Positions 1 through 6,054 of a stretch of DNA of 18,235 bases are shown one piece after another. The DNA is from DASRAP01 sp964503275 (GTDB lineage Bacteria; Gemmatimonadota; Gemmatimonadetes; Gemmatimonadales; Gemmatimonadaceae): positions 1 to 18,235 of the forward strand of contig CAZCZO010000037.1 of the NCBI GenBank assembly GCA_964503275.1, given 5' to 3'. Below the pieces are notes generated by a model. That model was not told the DNA's origin, searched no databases, and saw only the letters and a program-made list of their open reading frames with translations. The position numbers were made by a program, and so were the translations under genes. Each line of letters begins with the position of its first letter. Positions within the stretch are counted from its first letter, which is position 1.

Positions 1-910
1 GACCAAGACCAAGCTCGGCAACTCCGAGGTCGAGTCGGCGGTTAAGACCTTCGTGAACGAGTGGCTGGCGCAGTATCTCGATGAGAACCCGCGGGTCGCC
101 AACACGATCATCGAGAAGGCGATGTCGGCGGCGCGCGCGCGGGAGGCGGCGCGCAAGGCCCGCGACCTGACGCGCAAGAAGTCGGCCCTCGATGTCGGCA
201 ACCTGCCGGGCAAACTGGCGGACTGCTCCTTGAGCGATCCGGCGCTGACCGAGATTTACCTCGTCGAGGGCGACTCGGCCGGCGGGTCGGCCAAGCAGGG
301 ACGCAAGCGCGAGTTCCAGGCCATCCTGCCGCTGCGCGGCAAGATCCTCAACGTCGAGAAGGCCCGTATCGACAAGATCCTCTCGAACGAGGAGATCCGG
401 ACGATCATCACGGCGATCGGCACGGGGATCAAGGACGAGTTCGACATCGAGAAGGCGCGCTATCACAAGATCATCATCATGACGGACGCGGACGTCGACG
501 GCGCGCACATCCGCACGCTGCTGTTGACGTTCTTCTACCGGCAGATGCCGGTGTTGCTGGAGTCGGGCTACATCTACATCGCGCAGCCCCCCCTGTACCG
601 CGTCGCGAAGGGGAAGGAGGAGTACTACGCCTTCGACGAGCGGCAGCGCGAGGAGATCTCCGAGCGGCTGATGGGCAGCGACGGTCGCGGCTCGCTCAAC
701 CTGCAGCGCTACAAGGGCCTGGGGGAGATGAACCCGGACCAACTGTGGCGCACGACCATGAATCCCGAAACGCGCACCATCCTGCGCGTGACGATGGACG
801 ATGCCGTGATCGCGGACAATCTCTTCCAGACGCTCATGGGCGACGATGTCGAGCCGCGACGGCTGTTCATCGAAGCGAACGCCCGCTACGTGTCCAACCT
901 CGACATCTGA
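1..910 (+). CDS. gyrB: DNA gyrase subunit B, C-terminal part (5' end outside window)
   Basis: This is the ATPase subunit of DNA gyrase, which with GyrA introduces negative supercoils. The reading frame is open from base 2, so the gene starts upstream; about 302 codons are visible. The TOPRIM domain is clear: the catalytic glutamate in VEGDSAGGSA (Glu codon at 266-268) and the metal-binding DADVDGAH acidic cluster (485-499). The PLRGKILNVEKAR segment and the C-terminal QRYKGLGEMNPDQLW motif (about 700-755) are also typical. The ending DDVEPRRLFIEANARYVSNLDI is GyrB-like. There is no E. coli-type insertion between TOPRIM and the tail. ParE is the alternative, but the EFDIEKARYHKIIIMTDAD stretch favours GyrB. 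The ATPase and transducer domains lie outside the window. Confidence 0.95.
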   Translation, partial: TKTKLGNSEVESAVKTFVNEWLAQYLDENPRVANTIIEKAMSAARAREAARKARDLTRKKSALDVGNLPGKLADCSLSDPALTEIYLVEGDSAGGSAKQGRKREFQAILPLRGKILNVEKARIDKILSNEEIRTIITAIGTGIKDEFDIEKARYHKIIIMTDADVDGAHIRTLLLTFFYRQMPVLLESGYIYIAQPPLYRVAKGKEEYYAFDERQREEISERLMGSDGRGSLNLQRYKGLGEMNPDQLWRTTMNPETRTILRVTMDDAVIADNLFQTLMGDDVEPRRLFIEANARYVSNLDI

Positions 911-912
911 GG

Positions 913-931
913 CCGCGCTGCCGCCGCGCGG
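913..931 (+). terminator. possible hairpin after gyrB
   Basis: A CCGCGC/GCGCGG inverted repeat (6-bp stem, 7-nt loop) begins 2 bases after the gyrB stop. A separate 12-base perfect palindrome, GGTCGGCCGACC, follows at 940-951. No T-run follows either, so a classical Rho-independent terminator is not shown. Such stems also arise by chance in very GC-rich DNA. Confidence 0.25.
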
Positions 932-975
932 ATCGGCCCGGTCGGCCGACCCGCGCCGGCGGAGGTCGTCGGCAC

Positions 976-1005
976 TTGACAGATCAAGTTTTGTTGATTT
1001 ATAAT
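976..1005 (+). promoter_or_regulatory. consensus sigma70 promoter of the ars operon
   Basis: A perfect TTGACA (976-981) and a perfect TATAAT (1000-1005) are separated by 18 bases. The stretch is strikingly AT-rich against its surroundings. With a start point about 7 bases after the -10 box, transcription would begin around 1011-1013, at or next to the arsR ATG at 1013. The arsR message would then be leaderless. No Shine-Dalgarno sequence precedes that ATG, which agrees. Confidence 0.85.
983..998. promoter_or_regulatory. ArsR operator within the promoter spacer
   Basis: ATCAA-N6-TTGAT is a perfect inverted repeat lying entirely between the -35 and -10 boxes. ArsR/SmtB repressors bind short AT-rich inverted repeats of this kind, and binding here would block RNA polymerase directly. 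The match to an ArsR box is by shape and position; binding by this ArsR is inferred from adjacency. Confidence 0.75.
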
Positions 1006-1012
1006 TCGCTCC

Positions 1013-1342
1013 ATGAGCATCACTGCCGTCGATCCCGCGCGCGCCGCGCAGCTCTTCCACGCGCTCTCCGACGAAACGCGCCTCGCCATCCTCGACATGT
1101 TACGGGGCGGTGAGCGCTGCGTGTGTGACTTGCAGACGGACCTCGACGCCGCGCAGAGCCGCCTCTCGTTCCACCTCAAAGTGCTCAAGGACGCCGGACT
1201 GGTGGTCGATCGCCGCGAAGGACGCTGGGCACACTATCGGATCGAGCCCGACGCGCTCGCCGAGGTGCACGACCTCGCGGTCGCCCTCCTGCCTCGCAAG
1301 GCGGCGCTCCCCCTGATGACCAGCGCCGGGTGCTGCCGATGA
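1013..1342 (+). CDS. arsR: ArsR-family arsenic-responsive repressor
   Basis: This is a 109-aa winged-helix repressor that would shut the cassette off until As(III) binds. Residues about 10-80 form the ArsR fold, with ALSDETRLAILDML at the front, the recognition-helix region SRLSFHLKVLKDAGLV, and the wing DRREGRWAHYRI. The sensor motif C36-V-C38-D-L matches the CVCDL site of E. coli ArsR, but that protein's third cysteine is Q41 here. A second pair, C107-C108, lies two residues from the C-terminus. The ATG was chosen because it follows a perfect promoter by 7 bases. The stop overlaps a possible arsM start at 1339 (ATGA). The neighbouring arsM and arsN2 make arsenic the likely ligand; antimonite is also possible. 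Confidence 0.93.
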   Translation: MSITAVDPARAAQLFHALSDETRLAILDMLRGGERCVCDLQTDLDAAQSRLSFHLKVLKDAGLVVDRREGRWAHYRIEPDALAEVHDLAVALLPRKAALPLMTSAGCCR

Positions 1343-1364
1343 CCCGGATCGCCGTACCCAACGC

Positions 1365-1380
1365 ATCAAAAATTCTTGTT
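1365..1380. promoter_or_regulatory. second, imperfect ArsR-type operator before arsM
   Basis: ATCAA-N6-TTGTT has the same spacing and the same left arm as the operator at 983-998, with one mismatch in the right arm. It sits in an AT-rich patch between the arsR stop and the preferred arsM start, where codon use looks non-coding. No convincing -10 box accompanies it. It could be a second repressor site or the remnant of a duplicated promoter. Confidence 0.4.
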
Positions 1381-1398
1381 CATTTCTTCCCGCCCGAC

Positions 1399-1403
1399 GA
1401 GGA
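1399..1403 (+). promoter_or_regulatory. ribosome binding site deciding the arsM start
   Basis: GAGGA lies just before the ATG at 1408, with GAGG spaced 5 bases from it. The other possible starts, GTG 1330 and ATG 1339, lie inside or overlap the end of arsR and have no such site. This favours 1408. Confidence 0.55.
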
Positions 1404-1407
1404 CTCC

Positions 1408-2397
1408 ATGCACTGCACCGATCCGCAGCACGCGATGACCCCGACCACCGTCCCCGCGACCCTCGACGCCATCCGCGCTACCGTGCAGGCCCGCTACGGC
1501 GCGACCGCACTGGCCGTCGCCCAAGGCGCCGCGACGGCCGCCTGCTGCACACCCGCCGGCCAGTCCAGCGGATGCTGCGGCGCCACCAGCGAGACCTGGG
1601 ATCCGATCACCGCCGACCTCTACGAGGCCGGCCAGACCGCGGGACTTCCGGAGGAAGCGCTGCTCGCGTCGCTCGGCTGCGGCAATCCGACGGCACTCGC
1701 CGAACTGCGTGAGGGTGAGGTGGTGCTGGACCTGGGCTCCGGTGGCGGCATCGACGTCCTGCTCTCTGCCAAGCGCGTGGGGCCCAGTGGCAAAGCGTAC
1801 GGCCTGGACATGACCGATGCCATGCTGGCGCTCGCACAGGCCAACGCGGCGCGCGCCGGCGCGACGAACGTCGAGTTCCTGCGGGGGCACATCGAGAGCA
1901 TCCCCCTGCCCGCGAACACGGTCGACGTGATCATCTCCAACTGCGTCATCAACCTGTCGGGCGACAAGCGGCAGGTGCTCGCGGAGGCCTTCCGCGTCCT
2001 CAAGCCCGGTGGCCGCTTCGCGGTGAGCGACGTCATCACGCGCGCGGGGCTGCCGCGACCGGTGAAGGAGAACATGGCCCTCTGGACGGGCTGCGTCGCC
2101 GGGGCGCTCGAGGAGCAGGAGTTCATCGAGCTCCTGACGGCCGTCGGCTTCCAGGACGCGCAGATCGAGCCGACGCGCATCTACTCGCACGAGGACGCGG
2201 TCACGCTGTTGCAGGGCACCGGCCTGGACGCGTCGCTCGCTGACGAGGTGGCCGGTCGGATCATGAGCGGATTCGTCCGCGCGACCAAGCCCGCCGCCGC
2301 GCCTGCGGCCGCGGCCCCGGCGCGCACGGCGCGGCCGATCGGCAACATCACGACGGAGGCGCGCGCCTGCGGTTGCGACGACGCGTGCTGCCGCTGA
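1408..2397 (+). CDS. arsM: arsenite S-adenosylmethionine methyltransferase
   Basis: ArsM transfers methyl groups from SAM to As(III), giving mono-, di- and volatile trimethyl arsenicals in the cytoplasm. The protein is 329 aa from ATG 1408. The SAM-binding motif VLDLGSGGGIDVL is at about 106-118. The three family cysteines are in place: C91 (SLGCGNP), C179 (ISNCVINLS) and C229 (WTGCVAGAL). The N-terminal region has CC pairs at 46-47 and 56-57, and the C-terminus ends in an Ala/Pro linker followed by a CGC...CC tail. An upstream ATG at 1339 (ATGA overlap with arsR) would add 23 residues encoded by an AT-rich, non-family stretch, so I prefer 1408. The stop overlaps ATG 2397, consistent with cotranscription with arsN2. 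Confidence 0.95.
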   Translation: MHCTDPQHAMTPTTVPATLDAIRATVQARYGATALAVAQGAATAACCTPAGQSSGCCGATSETWDPITADLYEAGQTAGLPEEALLASLGCGNPTALAELREGEVVLDLGSGGGIDVLLSAKRVGPSGKAYGLDMTDAMLALAQANAARAGATNVEFLRGHIESIPLPANTVDVIISNCVINLSGDKRQVLAEAFRVLKPGGRFAVSDVITRAGLPRPVKENMALWTGCVAGALEEQEFIELLTAVGFQDAQIEPTRIYSHEDAVTLLQGTGLDASLADEVAGRIMSGFVRATKPAAAPAAAAPARTARPIGNITTEARACGCDDACCR

Positions 2398-2398
2398 T

Positions 2399-2403
2399 GG
2401 AGG
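2399..2403 (+). promoter_or_regulatory. ribosome binding site for arsN2
   Basis: GGAGG, a perfect Shine-Dalgarno core, lies 8 bases before GTG 2412. It argues for the GTG over ATG 2397, which overlaps the arsM stop (TGATG) and has no site of its own. Confidence 0.5.
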
Positions 2404-2411
2404 CCCTCGAC

Positions 2412-2855
2412 GTGACGACGACCGCGCGTCCGAGGGTGCGCGCGGCGCTGCCGACCGATCTGCCCGCGATCGAGGGTCTGCTCACGGCGAGCGGGCTGCC
2501 GCTGGACGGGGTGCGCGACCACCTCGCGACCTTCGTGGTCGCGGAGGCGAGCGGCGACCTCGTCGGCGTCGCCGGCGCCGAGTGCTGCGTGGCGCATGCG
2601 CTGCTCCGCTCGGTGGCGGTGCATCCGGCGTGGCGCGCCCACGGGGTCGGCCGCGCCCTGGTGACGCGGGTCATCGCGGACGCGGAAGCGCGTGGGATCA
2701 GCGCCCTCTACTTGCTCACGACGACGGCCGAGCGCTACTTCCCGGGCTTCGGCTTCCGCACGATCACGCGAGACGACGTCCCCGACGACATTCGCGCGAC
2801 CGCGGAATTCCGCACGCTGTGTCCGGCGTCGGCGACCGTCATGCGGCGGCCATGA
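2412..2855 (+). CDS. arsN2: GNAT acetyltransferase of the ArsN2 type
   Basis: This is a 147-aa single-domain GNAT protein resembling the arsenic-operon family ArsN2. The acetyl-CoA-binding motif A is visible in LLRSVAVHPAWRAHGVGRAL, with R-x-H-G-V-G as the pyrophosphate loop. The family-like YLLTTTAERYFPGFGF segment and the C-terminal FRTLCPASATVM follow. ArsN1 relatives acetylate arsinothricin or phosphinothricin; the substrate of ArsN2 proteins is not settled, so no reaction is assigned. Two adjacent cysteines, C58-C59, follow GVAGAE. Start choice: GTG 2412 has a GGAGG site, while ATG 2397 would add five residues. It is the last gene of the ars operon. Confidence 0.85.
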   Translation: MTTTARPRVRAALPTDLPAIEGLLTASGLPLDGVRDHLATFVVAEASGDLVGVAGAECCVAHALLRSVAVHPAWRAHGVGRALVTRVIADAEARGISALYLLTTTAERYFPGFGFRTITRDDVPDDIRATAEFRTLCPASATVMRRP

Positions 2856-2864
2856 CCCGGTGAC

Positions 2865-2888
2865 CGCGGGCCGCCGCAGCGGCCCGCG
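2865..2888. terminator. strong hairpin between convergent genes
   Basis: A perfect 10-bp GC stem (2865-2874 with 2879-2888) with a 4-base loop CGCA sits in the 43-base gap between arsN2 (+) and the small membrane gene (-). The position suggests a bidirectional terminator. No T-run follows on either strand, as is common in GC-rich genomes. Confidence 0.65.
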
Positions 2889-2898
2889 TGACCCGCCC

Positions 2899-3159
2899 TC
2901 AGATCGGCGAGTCGTTCAGCGAGCTGGCGCCCTTCTTGAGTTGACGGAAGAACACGAAATGCGACGCCGCCATGATCGCGATCGGCACCAGCAGGCAGAT
3001 CGCCAACACGTTGCGCGTGATCGCGTCCACGCCGCCGGTCGCGCCGGGAACCCCGGCGATGGGCGTGGTGCTCGTCAACCAGAGGGCCGCCGCGTAGAGG
3101 GCGACCGAGCCACCGGTGACGGCGAGGGCGCCCATGGACGCCAGCTTGTCGAGGTTCAT
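2899..3159 (-). CDS. small two-helix membrane protein, unknown function
   Basis: This 86-aa protein has two hydrophobic segments. The first is about residues 10-32 (GALAVTGGSVALYAAALWLTS). The second is about 50-68 (NVLAICLLVPIAIMAASHF), followed by a basic FFRQLKKG stretch and a polar tail. The roughly 18-residue Gly/Pro-rich linker TPIAGVPGATGGVDAITR joins them. I do not recognise the family. The start ATG at 3159 is the first in frame, without a strong Shine-Dalgarno site. The gene is divergent from the TPR gene at 3232 and convergent with arsN2. Two residues per segment are small, which suits a helical hairpin; topology is not decided. Confidence 0.7.
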   Translation of the reverse strand: MNLDKLASMGALAVTGGSVALYAAALWLTSTTPIAGVPGATGGVDAITRNVLAICLLVPIAIMAASHFVFFRQLKKGASSLNDSPI

Positions 3160-3214
3160 CGATCGAGGTCGTGAGATGACAGGAGAGCGATGGGCACAGC
3201 GGCCCGGCCAGCGG

Positions 3215-3223
3215 GTAATTTAC
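3215..3223. promoter_or_regulatory. GTAATTTAC palindrome, possible -10 in the divergent region
   Basis: This 9-base palindrome contains TAATTT (3216-3221), which could serve as a -10 box for the + strand gene at 3232. The start point would fall within a few bases of its ATG. On the other strand it reads TAAATT and could serve the - strand gene. A weak -35, TGGGCA at 3191-3196, is 19 bases upstream on the + strand. Low confidence. Confidence 0.3.
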
Positions 3224-3231
3224 AGAGTCCC

Positions 3232-4017
3232 ATGATGCGACACCACACCCCCCGCCGCCGCGCGCTGACCGCGATCGCCATCCTGTGCCTGCTGACCCAT
3301 CCGGTGGCGGCGCAGGACGCGGCCGTGGTCGGCGTGCCGAACATCGAGGCCCGGGCCAGCGGTGGCGACCTCTGGGGCGCGCTGCGGGCGTATCGGGAGT
3401 TGCTGCGGGCGCGCCCCGTGGACTATCAGGCGCTCTGCAACGCGGCGCGCATCGGCGTGGACCTCGGCGAGTTCGAGACCAATGCGTCCCGCAAGGATTC
3501 CCTGTATGCCGAGGCCCTGCGCTACGCGCGGCGCGCCGCCGAGCTGGAACCGACGCAGGCAGAAGCGCACTTCCACATCGCCCGGGCCCTTGGGCACACC
3601 GCACTCGGCGCCTCGCCTCGTGAGCGGGTGCGCCTCGCCGTCGAGGTGAAGGAGCGCGCGGAGCGGGCCCTCCGCTACGCGCCCGACCACGCGGGGGCCC
3701 TGCATATCGTCGGGGTGTGGAACGCCGAGGTGATGCGACTGAACGGGATCGCCCGGACCATGGCGCGGACCTTCCTCGGCGGCAGTGCCCTGGCCGATGC
3801 GTCGTGGTCCGAGGCGATCCGCGCCTTGGAGCGTGCCGTCGCGCTGGAGCCGCAGCGCATCGTCCACCGGCTCGACCTCGCCCTCATCTACCGCGACGCC
3901 GGGCGCCGCAACGACGCGCGCGCGCAGCTCGACCGTGTGGTGCAGTCGCCGCCAGCGGACTACAACGACCCGCAGTACCTGCGCGCCGCGGCCGATGCGC
4001 GTGCACGGCTGCGATGA
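3232..4017 (+). CDS. secreted TPR protein resembling RMDN/FAM82
   Basis: This 261-aa exported helical-repeat protein starts at ATG 3232, chosen because it gives a clean signal peptide: basic MMRHHTPRRR, then ALTAIAILCLLTHPVAA, with cleavage likely after VAAQ. TPR-like repeats fill the rest: GDLWGALRAYRELL, EALRYARRAAELEP, ERAERALRYAPDHAGALHIVG, EAIRALERAVALEP and DLALIYRDAGRRNDA. The stretch GVWNAEVMRLNGIARTMART followed by FLGG resembles the RMDN (regulator of microtubule dynamics)-like family found in bacteria, in which a GVWH-type motif precedes an FGG segment. Its role is unknown; TPRs usually bind other proteins. It overlaps ligA by 4 bases (ATGA). Confidence 0.8.
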   Translation: MMRHHTPRRRALTAIAILCLLTHPVAAQDAAVVGVPNIEARASGGDLWGALRAYRELLRARPVDYQALCNAARIGVDLGEFETNASRKDSLYAEALRYARRAAELEPTQAEAHFHIARALGHTALGASPRERVRLAVEVKERAERALRYAPDHAGALHIVGVWNAEVMRLNGIARTMARTFLGGSALADASWSEAIRALERAVALEPQRIVHRLDLALIYRDAGRRNDARAQLDRVVQSPPADYNDPQYLRAAADARARLR

Positions 4018-6044
4018 CCGCCCCCGCCGACCGCATCGCGGCGCTGCGCACGGTGCTGGCCACCGCGTCGCACGAGTACTACATCGAGGACCGCCCCTCG
4101 ATGAGCGACGCGGAGTACGACCGGCTGTTCCGCGAACTGCAAGCCCTCGAGGCGGCCCACCCTGAGCTGCGCTCCCCCGACTCCCCGACGGCGCGCGTGG
4201 GCAGTGAGGTGCCGGAGGGCCACCTGGCCAAGCACACGCATCTGGTCCCGATGAACTCGCTCGGCAACGCGTTCTCGGAGCAGGAACTCGAGGAGTGGGA
4301 GCAGAAGGCGGCCCGCATCGTCGGCCTGGAGGCGCTGCAGCGGTCCGGGTACGCCGCCGAGTTGAAGATCGACGGCGCGGCGATCTCACTGACCTACCGC
4401 GATGGGGTGCTCGTGACCGGTGCGACCCGGGGCAACGGGCGTGTGGGCGAGGACGTCACGGCGAACCTGCGGACCATCGCCGACATCCCGCCACGACTGC
4501 GCGGGACCGACTGGCCGCCGATGATCGAGATCCGCGGCGAGGTCTACATGACCTTCGAGGGCTTCGAGCGCATGAACGAGGAGCGCGTCGCGCAGGGCGA
4601 GCCGGTCTTCGCGAACCCGCGGAACTCGGCCGCTGGGGCGCTGCGGCAGAAGGATCCCCGCGAGAGTGCGCGCCGTCCGCTGCGGTTCTTCGGCTACGCG
4701 TTCGCCGTCCCGGGCAACGCGGCCCTGCCCTTCCGCACGCAGCGGGAGTTGCTCGAACGTCTCGCCGCGTGGGGCATCCCGGTCCCGCCGTACGCGCAGG
4801 CCTGCGCCACGCTGGCCGAGGTGCATGCCTGGGCCCGTGCGCTGGAAACGACCCTGCGGGCCACGCTGCCGTTCGCGATCGATGGGGGCGTGGTGAAGGT
4901 CGATCAGTTGGCGTTGCAGACCGAGCTCGGCGTGGTCGAGGGTGCCCGCGAGCCACGCTGGGCGATCGCACGGAAGTTCGCGCCCGACATCGCGGAGACC
5001 ACCCTGCGGTCGATCGAGGTGAACATCGGACGCACGGGGAAGCTGGCCCCCTATGCGACCCTGGACCCGGTCGAGATCGGCGGCGCGACGGTCCGCAACG
5101 CGACGCTGCACAATGCGGCGCTCATCGCGGCGAAGGACCTGCGCGTGGGCGATCGCGTCCTCGTGAAGCGCGCCGGCGAGGTGATCCCGCAGATCATCGG
5201 GCCGGTGCCCGAGAAGCGCCGCGGCGACGAGCAGGTCTGGGCGCCGCCCAGCGCCTGCCCGTCCTGCGGGACGCCGCTGGTGCAGGAGGCCGACGAGGTC
5301 GACCTGTATTGCCCGAACGGGGCCTGCCCGGGGCGGCGGCGTGAGGCCCTGATCCACTTCGTGTCGCGCCCGGCCATGGACATCCGCGGCCTCAGTGAAG
5401 CTCGGCTCGACCAACTCAGCGCGGCCGGCCTCATCACCGACGCGGCGGACCTCTACCGTGTCGCGGCGGCGGATCTCCTGACGCTGGACGGCTTTGCCGA
5501 GCGCAGTGCGGAGCAGCTGGTGGCCGCGATCGACGCCTCGCGGCAGCAGCCGCTGTCCCGCTTGATCTTCGCCCTGGGCATCCGCCATGTCGGCGAGGAG
5601 GCCGCGAAGGCCTTGGCACGGCATTTCGGCTCGCTGGAGGCACTGGCCAGCGCGGACCTCGCGTCGATCGAGGCCGTCCGCGGGATCGGCCCGACGATCG
5701 CCCGTTCCGTGGAGGCGTGGTTCGCCGATCCCTGGTCGCGGGACCTCGTCGCGCGCCTCACCGCAGCGGGGGTGCGCGTGACGGCGGACGCGGCCGCGGC
5801 GACGACCGGTGCCCTTGTGGGGGCCGTGGTCGTCCTCACCGGAGTGTTCCCGACACTGAGTCGTACCGAGGCCACCGCGCTGGTCGAGGCCGCGGGCGGC
5901 AAAGTGACGAGTTCGGTGAGTCGCAAGACGACGTTCGTGGTCGCCGGTGACGACGCTGGCTCGAAGCTCGACAAGGCGCGTGAGCTCGGCATCGAGGTGC
6001 TCGACGAGGCCGCGCTCTTGCGGCGGCTCACCCCTCCCGACTGA
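4014..6044 (+). CDS. ligA: NAD-dependent DNA ligase LigA
   Basis: LigA seals nicks between Okazaki fragments and after repair, using NAD+ to adenylate its active-site lysine. The protein is 676 aa, a normal family length. The N-terminal Ia domain includes YYIEDRPSMSDAEYDRLF, followed by the nucleotidyltransferase motif K118-I-D-G and the TRGNGRVGEDVT stretch. The OB fold lies around EVNIGRTGKLAPYATLDPV. A four-cysteine zinc finger is formed by C415, C418, C433 and C438. Helix-hairpin-helix repeats (IRHVGEEAAKALARHFG, IRGIGPT-like) follow, and a C-terminal BRCT domain from about 600 ends in GSKLDKARELGIEVLDEAAL. The ATG at 4014 overlaps the TPR stop by 4 bases. The open frame reaches upstream to 3717, but that part lacks ligase sequence. 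Confidence 0.97.
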   Translation: MTAPADRIAALRTVLATASHEYYIEDRPSMSDAEYDRLFRELQALEAAHPELRSPDSPTARVGSEVPEGHLAKHTHLVPMNSLGNAFSEQELEEWEQKAARIVGLEALQRSGYAAELKIDGAAISLTYRDGVLVTGATRGNGRVGEDVTANLRTIADIPPRLRGTDWPPMIEIRGEVYMTFEGFERMNEERVAQGEPVFANPRNSAAGALRQKDPRESARRPLRFFGYAFAVPGNAALPFRTQRELLERLAAWGIPVPPYAQACATLAEVHAWARALETTLRATLPFAIDGGVVKVDQLALQTELGVVEGAREPRWAIARKFAPDIAETTLRSIEVNIGRTGKLAPYATLDPVEIGGATVRNATLHNAALIAAKDLRVGDRVLVKRAGEVIPQIIGPVPEKRRGDEQVWAPPSACPSCGTPLVQEADEVDLYCPNGACPGRRREALIHFVSRPAMDIRGLSEARLDQLSAAGLITDAADLYRVAAADLLTLDGFAERSAEQLVAAIDASRQQPLSRLIFALGIRHVGEEAAKALARHFGSLEALASADLASIEAVRGIGPTIARSVEAWFADPWSRDLVARLTAAGVRVTADAAAATTGALVGAVVVLTGVFPTLSRTEATALVEAAGGKVTSSVSRKTTFVVAGDDAGSKLDKARELGIEVLDEAALLRRLTPPD

Positions 6045-6054
6045 TTACCCCGTC

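Noticed and set aside
1330..1407. N-terminal extension of ArsM from GTG 1330 or ATG 1339
   Set aside because: The extra residues are encoded by an AT-rich stretch that holds an operator-like repeat, and ATG 1408 has its own ribosome site. ATG 1339 remains possible.
3717..4013. Upstream extension of the ligA frame
   Set aside because: The added residues are Arg/Pro-rich and overlap the TPR gene in another frame. The ligase family start matches ATG 4014, with Lys118 in the expected place.
4386..5624. A 412-codon - strand open frame opposite ligA
   Set aside because: It is Arg/Asp/Gly-rich without motifs and covers the conserved ligase domains on the other strand.
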